DNA of 64,000 nt from Actinomadura latina NBRC 106108 (GTDB lineage Bacteria > Actinomycetota > Actinomycetes > Streptosporangiales > Streptosporangiaceae). Shown here one piece after another: positions 32,427 through 40,433 of this stretch; position 1 is the first letter of the stretch; the number at the start of each line of letters is the position of its first letter. A model generated the notes under the pieces. That model worked only from the letters and a program-made list of their open reading frames with translations. It did not search any database and was not told the origin of the DNA. The translations under genes were made by a program, and so were the position numbers. The stretch lies in contig NZ_BCQS01000032.1 of the NCBI RefSeq assembly GCF_001552195.1, positions 1 to 64,000 of the forward strand. The letters run 5' to 3'.

Positions 32427-33782
32427 ATGAGCGAGCACACCGACGAACGTCCCGCCGCCTGGATGGCCGGCCCTCTCGCCCCCGTCCCGGACGAGACCGA
32501 CGCCTACAACCTGCGCGTCACCGGCACGCTGCCGGCCGAGCTGACCGGCCGGTACTTCCGCAACGGGCCGAACCCGAAGCCCGGCGAGCCGAGCCGGCAC
32601 TGGTTCACCGGCCACGGGATGATCCACGGCATCAGGCTGCGGGAAGGGCGCGCCGAGTGGTACCGCAACCGCTGGGTCCGGACCGACGCGTTCACCGAGG
32701 GGAGGCCGTTCGTCCGCGACGACCTCACCTTCGACCGGCGCGCCGTGCAGGCCAACACGCACGTCGTCCCGCACGCGGGCAGGATCTGGGCGCTGGTGGA
32801 GAGCGGCCTCCCGTACGAGATGACGCCGGAGCTGGAGACCGCCGGCCCGTGCGACTTCGGCGGGCGGCTGACCACCGCGATGACCGCGCACCCCAAGGAG
32901 GACCCGGTCACCGGCGACCTGCTGTTCTTCGGCTACGGGGCGCTCCCGCCCCACCTGACCTACCACCGGCTGTCCGCGGACGGGACGCTGGTGGAGAGCC
33001 GCGAGGTCGAGGTGCCCGGTCCGACGATGATGCACGACTTCGCGATCACCGAGCACCATGTGGTCTGGCTCGACCTGCCGGTGGTGTTCGACCTGGACCT
33101 GGCGCTGTCCGGCACGTCCGGCATGCCCTACCGCTGGGACGACGGGTACGGGGCCCGGCTCGGCGTGATGCCGCGGAACGGGCACGGCGACGTCCAGTGG
33201 TTCGACGTCGACCCGTGCTACGTGTTCCACGTCGGCAACGCGCACGAGGACGCCGCCGGGCGGATCGTGCTGGACGGGGCGCGCTACCGTCCCGAGGTCT
33301 TCGCGTCGCTGTGGGGCGGGATCGGCGGCATCGGCACCCCCGCGACCGGCCCGATGCGGGTGGAGAGGGCCCGCCTGCACCGCTGGATCCTGGACCCCGC
33401 CACCGGGAAGGCGGCCGAGGAGCCGCTCGACGACCGGGACGTGGAGTTCCCGACCCACGACGACACCCGGACCGGCCTGGAGCACCGCTATCTCTACACG
33501 GTCGCCGGGAGCTCGATCGTGAAGTACGACCTGCGCGGGACGTCGTCCTCGCGCGACTGCGGGTCCGGCGCGCACGTCGGTGAGGCGGTCTTCGTCCCGG
33601 CGTCGGGCGCCCGCGCGGAGGACGCGGGCTGGCTGCTGTCGGTCGTGTCCGGCGACGCCGGATCCGAGCTGCTCGTCCTGGACGCCTCCGACCTGTCGCA
33701 CACCGCGACCGTCCAGTTGCCGCGGCGCGTTCCGGCCGGATTCCACGGAAGCTGGATCCCCGACTGCCGGACTGGGGCTTAG
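32427..33782 (+). CDS. Carotenoid oxygenase (carotenoid cleavage dioxygenase family)
   Basis: 451 residues from ATG 32427 after AAGGAGG. The family's early motif GRYFRNGPNPKPGEPSRHWFTGHGMIHGIRL is present, and the four iron-binding histidines can be assigned to TAMTAHPKEDP, TMMHDFAITEHHVVW, VFHVGNAHED and the C-terminal PAGFHGSWIPD. It should cleave a carotenoid, apocarotenoid or stilbene-type double bond with O2 to aldehydes. The aldehyde dehydrogenase 65 bases downstream could oxidise its product. A carotenoid pathway is not in the window. Confidence 0.92.
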   Translation: MSEHTDERPAAWMAGPLAPVPDETDAYNLRVTGTLPAELTGRYFRNGPNPKPGEPSRHWFTGHGMIHGIRLREGRAEWYRNRWVRTDAFTEGRPFVRDDLTFDRRAVQANTHVVPHAGRIWALVESGLPYEMTPELETAGPCDFGGRLTTAMTAHPKEDPVTGDLLFFGYGALPPHLTYHRLSADGTLVESREVEVPGPTMMHDFAITEHHVVWLDLPVVFDLDLALSGTSGMPYRWDDGYGARLGVMPRNGHGDVQWFDVDPCYVFHVGNAHEDAAGRIVLDGARYRPEVFASLWGGIGGIGTPATGPMRVERARLHRWILDPATGKAAEEPLDDRDVEFPTHDDTRTGLEHRYLYTVAGSSIVKYDLRGTSSSRDCGSGAHVGEAVFVPASGARAEDAGWLLSVVSGDAGSELLVLDASDLSHTATVQLPRRVPAGFHGSWIPDCRTGA

Positions 33783-33847
33783 GGTGGTTTACTAGCCGGT
33801 ACACAGCGCAAGTACCCACTTACCAGGCTCCTCCCGGGAGGTTCCTC

Positions 33848-35347
33848 ATGTCCGTGGCCACGGAGAGCACCGAGACGTTCGCGTCCCTGAACCCGGCCAC
33901 CGGCGAGGTGGTCGCCGAGCATCCCGTCCAGGACGGCGCCGCCGTCGCGGCGGCGGTCGAACGCGCCCGGGAGGCCGCCGAGTGGTGGCGGGCCCTCGGC
34001 TGGAAGGAGCGCCGGCTCCGGCTGCTCAACGTCAAGGGCTCGCTCGCGCGGAACCTGAACCGGATGGCCGAGCTCATCCACCAGGAGACCGGCAAGCCGG
34101 TGCAGGACGCCCAGCTTGAGACGATCATGGCGATCACCCACCTGGACTGGGCCGCCCGCAACGCGCAGAAGGTCCTCGGGCCGCGCACCGTCTACCCCGG
34201 CCTGATGGCCGTCAACCAGAAGTGCGTCCTGGAGTACCAGCCGCTCGGCGTCGTCGGCGTCATCGGGCCGTGGAACTACCCGATCTTCACCCCGATGGGC
34301 TCGATCGGCTACGCGCTCGCCGCCGGGAACGCCGTTGTATTCAAGCCGTCCGAGTTCACCCCGGGCGTCGGCGCGCTCCTCGCCGAGCTGTTCGCCGCGG
34401 TGATCCCCGAGCACCCCGTCCTGCAGACGGTCACCGGCCTCGGCGACACCGGCGCGGCGCTCGCCGCCAACCCGCACGTCGACAAGATCGCCTTCACCGG
34501 CTCGGCCCGCACCGCCAAGCGCGTCATGGCGGCCTGCGCCGAGAACCTCACCCCGATCGTCGCCGAGTGCGGCGGCAAGGACGCCTGCATCGTCGACTCC
34601 GACGCCGACCTCGACGCCGCCGCCGACGCCGCGCTGTGGGGCGCCATGTCGAACGCCGGCCAGACCTGCATCGGCGTCGAGCGCATCTACGTCGTGGACG
34701 ACGCGTACGACAAGTTCCTCGGCAAGCTCACCGAGAAGGCCGCCGAGCTGCGTCCCGGCTTCGACCGCGAGGCCGCCTACGGCCCGATCACCATGCCGTC
34801 GCAGCTCGACATCATCGAACGGCACATCAAGGACGCCCTCGACAAGGGCGCCAAGGCGGTCGTCGGCGGCGCCGAGTCCGTCCGCAAGCCCTACGTCGAG
34901 CCGGTCGTCCTCGCCAACGTGCCGGACGACTCGTCCGCCGTCTGCGAGGAGACGTTCGGCCCGACGATCACCGTCCACCGGGTCAAGGACCTCGACGAGG
35001 CCGTCGACAAGGCCAACCGGACCAGCTACGGGCTCGCCGGGACGATCTTCTCCGGGAACAGGTCCCGCGCCCTGGACGTCGCCCGCCGGATGCGGTCCGG
35101 CATGACGTCGATCAACGCCTTCGCCGCCTTCGCGAGCGTCGCCGCGCTGCCGTTCGGCGGCGTCGGCGAGTCCGGGTTCGGCCGCATCCACGGCGCGGAC
35201 GGCCTGCGCGAGTTCGCCCGCTCCAAGGCCATCACCCGGCAGCGGTTCGCCACGATGAACCTCACCTCGTTCGGCCGCACCGAGAAGGAGATGGCCCGCG
35301 TCCTCGGCCTGATCAACATGATCCACGGCCGCCGCTACAAGCGCTGA
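33848..35347 (+). CDS. Aldehyde dehydrogenase family protein
   Basis: 499 residues from ATG 33848 after CGGGAGG. Complete ALDH signatures: VVGVIGPWNYPIFTPMGSIGYALAAGNAVVFKPSEFTPG, catalytic Glu in PIVAECGGKDACIV, catalytic Cys in NAGQTCIGVERIYV, and EETFGPTITVHRVKD. Fits the NAD(P)-dependent succinate-semialdehyde or broad aldehyde dehydrogenase group. Follows the carotenoid oxygenase in the same orientation, a plausible pair for oxidising apocarotenoid aldehydes; that link is inference. Confidence 0.93.
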   Translation: MSVATESTETFASLNPATGEVVAEHPVQDGAAVAAAVERAREAAEWWRALGWKERRLRLLNVKGSLARNLNRMAELIHQETGKPVQDAQLETIMAITHLDWAARNAQKVLGPRTVYPGLMAVNQKCVLEYQPLGVVGVIGPWNYPIFTPMGSIGYALAAGNAVVFKPSEFTPGVGALLAELFAAVIPEHPVLQTVTGLGDTGAALAANPHVDKIAFTGSARTAKRVMAACAENLTPIVAECGGKDACIVDSDADLDAAADAALWGAMSNAGQTCIGVERIYVVDDAYDKFLGKLTEKAAELRPGFDREAAYGPITMPSQLDIIERHIKDALDKGAKAVVGGAESVRKPYVEPVVLANVPDDSSAVCEETFGPTITVHRVKDLDEAVDKANRTSYGLAGTIFSGNRSRALDVARRMRSGMTSINAFAAFASVAALPFGGVGESGFGRIHGADGLREFARSKAITRQRFATMNLTSFGRTEKEMARVLGLINMIHGRRYKR

Positions 35348-35411
35348 CCCGCCGGCACCCGAGCAGGCGCGCCCCCGGCCCGGTCGGGGGCGCCCGCCTA
35401 GACTCGAAACC

Positions 35412-35906
35412 ATGACATCCGGGACGTTCGGCGCACCCGTGCGCAGCCGCCTCCAGATGGCCCTGGGCACGCCTCCCCCGCCGCCGCGCGGCCCGCGCCC
35501 GTTCGCCGACGCCGACGTCCCGGCGCTCGCCGCCGCCATGTGGGCCGCCTACCGCGGCACCCCCGACGAGGGCGACGTCGGCGACCTGCCGGGCGCAGCA
35601 CGCGAGATCCAGCTCACCATGAACGGCGAATACGGGACGTTCCTCCGCGACGCCTCATTCGTCGCCGACCACGAAGACCGTCCCGTAAGCGCCGCCCTGG
35701 TCACCCTCTACAAGGACACACCGCTCCTGGCGTTCCTCTTCACGGCCCCGTCCCACGCCGGGCAGGGCTTCGGCCGAGCATTGATCCAAGCGGCCATGCA
35801 CGCCCTCGCCGCCCAGGGCCACGACACCCTCTCCCTCGCCGTGACCCGCCGCAACCGGCGTGCCCGCCGCCTCTACGACCACCTAGGCTTCATCGAGATC
35901 GCCTGA
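35412..35906 (+). CDS. GNAT family N-acetyltransferase
   Basis: 164 residues. After a Pro-rich head (TPPPPPRGPRPFADADVPALAAAMWAAYRG) the acetyl-CoA loop reads FTAPSHAGQGFGRALIQAAMHALAAQGHDTL and the last helix is RRNRRARRLYDHLGF, the standard GNAT motif A/B. Acceptor unknown. It ends 33 bases before the convergent flavoenzyme gene. Confidence 0.88.
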   Translation: MTSGTFGAPVRSRLQMALGTPPPPPRGPRPFADADVPALAAAMWAAYRGTPDEGDVGDLPGAAREIQLTMNGEYGTFLRDASFVADHEDRPVSAALVTLYKDTPLLAFLFTAPSHAGQGFGRALIQAAMHALAAQGHDTLSLAVTRRNRRARRLYDHLGFIEIA

Positions 35907-35939
35907 GCCCGGCCGGAGACCGTCCGGCCGGGCTCGCCG

Positions 35940-37325
35940 TCATCCGTGCGCGGCCGGGACGATGTTCTGGTTCGCGTGGAAGAAGTTGCCGGGATCGTAC
36001 TTCGCCTTGACCTCCGCGAGCCTGTCGTAGTGGTCCCGGTAGGTGGCCCGGACCCTGTCCTCGCTCTCGTCCTCGCCGAGGAAGTTCACGTAGGAACCGC
36101 CCATCGAGTACGGGTGGAGGTCCTCCCAGTAGTCCACGCACCACCGCCGGATGAGCGCGGCGTTCACGGGATCGGGGTCGATGCCGGCGAAGACGCCGGA
36201 CCAGATGGCGTCGCGGTAACTCCAGGCGGTGTCGTCCCGCCCCACCCGGCCGGCCGCGCCGTCGATCGGGTACATGTGCATGGTGGAGAGGGAGGTGGGG
36301 ATCTCCGCACCGTACTTCTGGTGCACCTCGACGGCCTCGTCGGTGATCCGGTCGAAGAAGTCGCCGCGCCAGTACCACTGAAGACCGGGCGGCATGAGGG
36401 CGTCGAACATCGACTGGAGCATCGGGTAGGGCATCGGGCTGGTGAACTGGAAGGACGGCCGGCCGGGCTCGCTCGCCGGAGCGAGGAGGCCCTCCATCTC
36501 GTCCGGATCGCCGGTGTGACACCAGATGACGGCGCACATCTTCTTGCCGTGGATCTCCTCGGGGAACGGCGGCCCCGGCGGGATGACGAGGACGGCGAAG
36601 AAGCCGCTCAGATCCTCGGGCGCCTGCGGCAGGAAGTCGCGGTACCACCGGAGCACGTCCCGCGCGGCCTCGACCGGCCATGCGGTGATGCCGACCCCGA
36701 CCGTGTGCACCGGGTGCAGCCGGAAGGTGAACGAGGTGACGACGCCGAAGTTCCCGCCCCCGCCGCGCAGCGCCCAGAACAGGTCGGAGTTCTGCGACTC
36801 GGACGCGGTGACCCAGGTGCCGTCCGCCAGGATGACGTCGGCGGCGAGCAGGCTGTCCACCGTGAGGCCGTACTTGCGGGTGAGATGGCCGTGGCCGCCG
36901 CCGAGCGTGAGGCCGCCGACCCCGGTCGTCGAGACGATCCCCGCGGGCACGGCCAGCCCGAAGGCGTGGGTGGCGTGGTCGAGGTCGCTCAGCAGGCTCC
37001 CCCCGCCGACCTCGGCCGTGCGCGCGTCCGGATCGACCCGCACCCAGCGCATCGGCGACAGGTCGACGGTCACGCCGCCCTCCACCAGGCACAGGCCGGA
37101 ACCGCTGTGCCCGCCGCCCCGGACGGCGGCCTCCGCGCCCGCCTCGCGGATCAGGCCGAGCGCCGCCACCACGTCCGCCGCGTCGGCGCACGGGACGATC
37201 GCGGCGGGACTCGTTCCGATCATCGCGTTGTAGATCGCGCGGGCCCGTTCGTACTCCGAGTCCTGCGGGCCGACGACCGGGCCGCGCAGCGTGGTTCGCA
37301 TGGTTTCCAGAACAGTGGCCTCCAT
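35940..37325 (-). CDS. FAD-linked oxidase, berberine-bridge-enzyme type
   Basis: 461 residues from ATG 37325, five bases after GGAGG. PCMH-type FAD domain: AAVRGGGHSGSGLCLVEGGVTVDLSPM with the His expected for covalent FAD attachment, GVGGLTLGGGHGHLTRKYGLTVDSLLAADVI and FWALRGGGGNFGVVTSFTF. The C-terminal BBE region ends YDRLAEVKAKYDPGNFFHANQNI. The second (cysteine) FAD attachment site is not evident. Such enzymes oxidise alcohols, sugars or alkaloid-like compounds with O2. Cytoplasmic, no signal peptide. Confidence 0.92.
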   Translation of the reverse strand: MEATVLETMRTTLRGPVVGPQDSEYERARAIYNAMIGTSPAAIVPCADAADVVAALGLIREAGAEAAVRGGGHSGSGLCLVEGGVTVDLSPMRWVRVDPDARTAEVGGGSLLSDLDHATHAFGLAVPAGIVSTTGVGGLTLGGGHGHLTRKYGLTVDSLLAADVILADGTWVTASESQNSDLFWALRGGGGNFGVVTSFTFRLHPVHTVGVGITAWPVEAARDVLRWYRDFLPQAPEDLSGFFAVLVIPPGPPFPEEIHGKKMCAVIWCHTGDPDEMEGLLAPASEPGRPSFQFTSPMPYPMLQSMFDALMPPGLQWYWRGDFFDRITDEAVEVHQKYGAEIPTSLSTMHMYPIDGAAGRVGRDDTAWSYRDAIWSGVFAGIDPDPVNAALIRRWCVDYWEDLHPYSMGGSYVNFLGEDESEDRVRATYRDHYDRLAEVKAKYDPGNFFHANQNIVPAAHG

Positions 37326-37479
37326 CGGGCCTCCCCCGTCCGGGCCGCGGCACACCCCCGCACATCGCGCACCCGTCGTACCGGTGACCCCGCCAGGGCC
37401 CTCCCGGCGGGAGTTACCTCCACCCTTACCCCCACACTAATCCCGCCACAACCACGCGAAACAGAAAAATCGTCCCACG

Positions 37480-37848
37480 TCAGGCAGTCGGCCACGGGCG
37501 GCGTTCGACCTCGTGATCCGCCGCGGTCGGCGGCGGCGACACGACGTTCATGAACACCAGCCGCCCCTTGGCGCGGACGCCCCGGGTGGTACCGGCGGGG
37601 ATCACCACGATGTCGCCCGCGGCCACCGGATGCGGAGCGTCGTCGATCCACACCTCCCCGACCCCCTCCATGATCGCCAGTGCCAGCTCGACCCCCGGCG
37701 TGTGCAGCGGGATCTGCTGCCCGTCCTCCATGCCGACGATCATTACCCTGGTGAGATCGGTCGCCGACAGGACCTTCGGGCGATACGACTCGGCGCTGAA
37801 CTCCACGAGCTCGGACGCGTTTCCGATGACGGGCTTCTTCTCCACCAC
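37480..37848 (-). CDS. Cupin domain-containing protein
   Basis: 122 residues from GTG 37848 (a GTG at 37845 is equally placed after GGAG). Beta-barrel with VMIVGMEDGQQIPLHTPGVELALAIMEGVGEVWIDDAPHPVAAGDIVVIPAGTTRGVRAKGRLVFMNVVSP: a His/Glu metal site in the first motif and PAGTTRG in the second. It starts 15 bases after the hemerythrin gene and is probably in one operon with it, suggesting a redox or stress role. Function not otherwise known. Confidence 0.85.
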   Translation of the reverse strand: MVEKKPVIGNASELVEFSAESYRPKVLSATDLTRVMIVGMEDGQQIPLHTPGVELALAIMEGVGEVWIDDAPHPVAAGDIVVIPAGTTRGVRAKGRLVFMNVVSPPPTAADHEVERRPWPTA

Positions 37849-37862
37849 TGCTCTCCGTTCGG

Positions 37863-38324
37863 TCACTTCCGGGCCCGCAGGCACACCCAGCCCGCGGGCA
37901 TTTCACCGGTGTCGAGGAAGGCCCGCAGCCGCTCGGCCCGCGACTCCGGCACCACCCGGGCCAGCTCCGGGTAGAGGATCTTCTCTTCTTTCAGGTTGTG
38001 GTGCAGGAGCTGGACGGTCAGCCGCCGGCACAGCGTGAACGCCGCACCGGCGTCCGGCTCGCCGTCGAGCGCGTCGAGCACCGCCCACATCTGCCCGTGC
38101 TCGCGCAGCATGACGAGCACCGGACCCGTGTGCCCGGCCGCGTGCAGGGCCGGGAACAGGAACTCCTCTTCGAGGTAGATGTGGCGGCGCAGGGCGCGGA
38201 CGGCGCGCACCAGCGGCTCCCGGTCCTGCTGCCCGGACGGCGGGTCGGCCGTGAACGCCTCGATCCCCGCGTCGATCTCGTGGTGCTCCCGCTCCAGGGC
38301 CGCAGCCAGCGACTCGATCTCCAT
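37863..38324 (-). CDS. Hemerythrin domain-containing protein
   Basis: 153 residues from ATG 38324 after GAGG; upstream extension to 38387 is unlikely. Four-helix HHE pattern: LEREHHEIDAGIEAF, RRHIYLEEEFLFPALHAAG, MLREHGQMWAVLDAL and LLHHNLKEEKILYPELA supply the His and Glu ligands of a di-iron centre. Likely binds O2, NO or iron. The upstream region (38400-38465) is notably AT-rich, with a possible TTCATT-N18-TATTAA promoter on the minus strand. Confidence 0.9.
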   Translation of the reverse strand: MEIESLAAALEREHHEIDAGIEAFTADPPSGQQDREPLVRAVRALRRHIYLEEEFLFPALHAAGHTGPVLVMLREHGQMWAVLDALDGEPDAGAAFTLCRRLTVQLLHHNLKEEKILYPELARVVPESRAERLRAFLDTGEMPAGWVCLRARK

Positions 38325-38529
38325 GCCCGCAACCTCGATACCGCGCTCGGACGGTCCCCGAACCGCTCCGGCCGCCTTCCGGCCCACCGGTCCGAGGACG
38401 CTGGAGTCTCGATGTTAATACAGGTGAGCTATGTAAATAATGAATCTGATGTGAGAAATCAGGCACCGTCTGCTGCTTGGAGCGCGTCCACGCCCCCGCC
38501 CGTCCGGACGGGGGCGCTTCTCGACACGG

Positions 38530-38790
38530 TCAGGGCCCGACCCGGCGCAGCGCCGTCTTGACCTGCACAAGCGCCTCGGTCACGTGGTCGCCCTCGCACA
38601 TCCAGATGCCACCGCCCCACGTGAACCACCAGCGGTCCCGGTCGTCGGGACGCGTACGGCACTCGATCTCCACCCCGCGCAAATCCGGCCCATCGGTGAC
38701 CCGCAGCCGCCCGCCGATCCGGACCGCCGTATAGCCGTGGCCTCGCACCACTTGCGCCGGCACCGTCAGGAAGACGTCCCCGTCCGTCAT
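38530..38790 (-). CDS. Hypothetical protein, second gene of a small operon
   Basis: 86 residues from ATG 38790, which overlaps the stop of the preceding gene (ATGA). Sequence MTDGDVFLTVPAQVVRGHGYTAVRIGGRLRVTDG and RDRWWFTWGGGIWMCEGDHVTEALVQVKTAL. A small beta-plus-helix protein with a WWF core like that of its neighbour (GQWWFWY), hinting at duplication. Divergent from the XRE-DUF397 gene, a location common for such small actinomycete proteins. Function unknown. Confidence 0.7.
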   Translation of the reverse strand: MTDGDVFLTVPAQVVRGHGYTAVRIGGRLRVTDGPDLRGVEIECRTRPDDRDRWWFTWGGGIWMCEGDHVTEALVQVKTALRRVGP

Positions 38791-38993
38791 GACACCGTCC
38801 GCTCCACGTTCGCCCGTACCCGGCGCGCGGCCGTGTTCAACTCACCCACCGGGCCGATCGGCACGTCGGTGCGGACGTACCAGAACCACCACTGCCCATC
38901 GCGGTAGCGGCAGCCCACCGCCACCGCCCGCTCGCGCTGCGGGATCGGCCCCCGCGACCGATCGCCGGCGGCGCGCCATTCAACGGTTTTCAT
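38787..38993 (-). CDS. Hypothetical small protein divergent from an XRE regulator
   Basis: 68 residues from ATG 38993, six bases after GAGG. MKTVEWRAAGDRSRGPIPQRERAVAVGCRYRDGQWWFWYVRTDVPIG then a helix LNTAARRVRANVERTV. Shares the strand-WWF-strand-helix plan with the next gene, to which it is coupled by a 4-base overlap. 134 bases separate it from the divergent regulator gene. No family recognised. Confidence 0.7.
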   Translation of the reverse strand: MKTVEWRAAGDRSRGPIPQRERAVAVGCRYRDGQWWFWYVRTDVPIGPVGELNTAARRVRANVERTVS

Positions 38994-39127
38994 GATCGAC
39001 CTCTTTGTCGTCCGGAATTGCCTTTGCCCTCCAATCGTCGGACCCACCGGTTATTCTCGGCCATACATCCGTCTCCACAAGTGATCCAGAGGCCGCACAA
39101 GGCCCTGTGCAGATAGAGGGGATTCTC

Positions 39128-40129
39128 ATGCCGACCCCGCCCCCGTCAGAATCGGCGCGAGCATTTTTCGCCTTTCACCTCAAGCGGCACCGAGAGGGAA
39201 AAGGCTGGTCCCAGCCCACCCTTGGGGCAAGAATCCACATACCAGGCAGTATGGTCAGCGGCATCGAGCTGTGCACCCGCCGCCCGACCCTGAAGGTCTG
39301 CCAGAAACTGGACGAGGTCTTCGGCCTGACCCAGTTCTTCGAAGCCCTCTACCCCCGCGTCATCGAGGAGACCGGCCTCCCCGCAGGCTTCCCCGAGTTC
39401 ATCGACGCCGAAGCGGAGGCCGGCGTAATGAAGCTCTACGAGAACTTCGTGATCACAGGCGTCTTCCAGACGGAAGACTACGCCCGTGCCGTCCTGCGGG
39501 CAGGCCAGCAGCCGGACAGCCTGGAACGCCTCGTGAGCGCGCGGATGGAGCGCCAGCAGATCTTGCAGGAGGACCCTCCCGTGATCGTCGCGCTCCTCGA
39601 TGAATCCGTGCTTCGTCGACCGTTCGGCGGACGTGATGTCATGCGTGCCGAACTTGAACATCTGCTGGCACTGTCGGAGCTGCCACACATCCACATCCAC
39701 GTGGTTCCAGGGGATGCCGAACTGTGTCCAGAGGGCGCGTTTACGATCTTGTCCACGACGGGAGAGCCGGATACGGCTTACGCGGAATCGGCGGGCGGAC
39801 GTGGCCGAATGATCGACGATGACGGATATGTCGCCGAACTTGGCATACTGTTTGAGTTGATCAGGTCCAAGGCTCTGAACGCAGGACTCGGCGGCCGCAA
39901 TCCGCAAGGCGTTGGAGGAACTGTGAAAACGACCGACTTCTCGTCCGCCCACTGGCGCAAGAGCAGCCACAGCGGCGGTCAGAGCGGCCGGTGCGTGGAG
40001 GTCGCGCAGACGTCGGCCGCCATCGGCATGCGCGACAGCAAGAACGGCCATGCCGGTCACCTCACCCTCAACCGCGCCGCCTTCGCCGTGCTCCTCACCC
40101 ATGCCAAGGCAGGAGCACTCGACCTCTGA
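39128..40129 (+). CDS. XRE/DUF5753 regulator fused in frame to a DUF397 domain
   Basis: 333 residues from ATG 39128 (GAGGGG upstream; the frame stays open to 39005 but without an SD). XRE helix-turn-helix at about 10-65 (FHLKRHREGKGWSQPTLGARIHIPGSMVSGIELCTRRPT), DUF5753 at about 95-260 (NFVITGVFQTEDYARAVL, ARMERQQIL, ALLDESVLRRPFGG, IHIHVVPGDAELCPEGAFTIL), then, after only a short linker, DUF397 at 270-333 (WRKSSHSGGQSGRCVEVAQTSAAIGMRDSKNG). These two proteins are normally encoded separately, as at 2806-3794. No stop separates them here, but an internal SD and GTG could still make DUF397 alone. Confidence 0.9.
   Translation: MPTPPPSESARAFFAFHLKRHREGKGWSQPTLGARIHIPGSMVSGIELCTRRPTLKVCQKLDEVFGLTQFFEALYPRVIEETGLPAGFPEFIDAEAEAGVMKLYENFVITGVFQTEDYARAVLRAGQQPDSLERLVSARMERQQILQEDPPVIVALLDESVLRRPFGGRDVMRAELEHLLALSELPHIHIHVVPGDAELCPEGAFTILSTTGEPDTAYAESAGGRGRMIDDDGYVAELGILFELIRSKALNAGLGGRNPQGVGGTVKTTDFSSAHWRKSSHSGGQSGRCVEVAQTSAAIGMRDSKNGHAGHLTLNRAAFAVLLTHAKAGALDL
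39914..39925 (+). promoter_or_regulatory. Internal ribosome binding site and GTG inside the fused regulator gene
   Basis: GGAGGAA (39914-39920) is followed by a GTG at 39923 in the same frame. Initiation there would give a 68-residue DUF397 protein beginning MKTTDFSSAHWRKSS, the normal start of this family. Confidence 0.6.
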
Positions 40130-40433
40130 CCCGCCCCTCCCGGCCCCGGTGGTCGTCCCGCCGGGGCCGTGCTCGGGGGGCGCCAACCGGCGACGCGGAG
40201 GTGCGACGCGTCGTCCAGAGCAGCTCAACACCCGCACCCAGCCGCAGACCCGGATCACCAAGGGTCGGGGCACACGACGAACCAGGCACCAGACGGACGC
40301 AACCCAGACCAGCAGCCCGACCAAAATCGGCAACCGTGCCCGGGACACCGACCGGCGACGCGGAAGTGTGGAGGTGCGTCGCGTCGCGTCGCCTTAAAGT
40401 AACTCGACACCCGCGTCCAATCCCAGACCGGGA
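40130..40433. repeat. Diverged duplicate of the 3' end of the DUF222/HNH gene (304-base gap)
   Basis: Segment 40186-40334 is a degenerate copy of 40351-40511, which contains the last 26 or so codons of the HNH gene plus downstream DNA. Matching blocks include ACCGGCGACGCGGA, GGTCGGGGC, ACCAGGCACC and CCCAGACCAG. Translated backwards the copy still resembles the HNH tail (ILVGLLVWV then W..VRR). No functional gene is seen here. Confidence 0.75.

Noticed and set aside
39146..40348. 400-codon minus-strand ORF
   Set aside because: Antisense to the XRE-DUF397 gene; its N-terminal part only resembles the HNH tail because of the duplicated segment.
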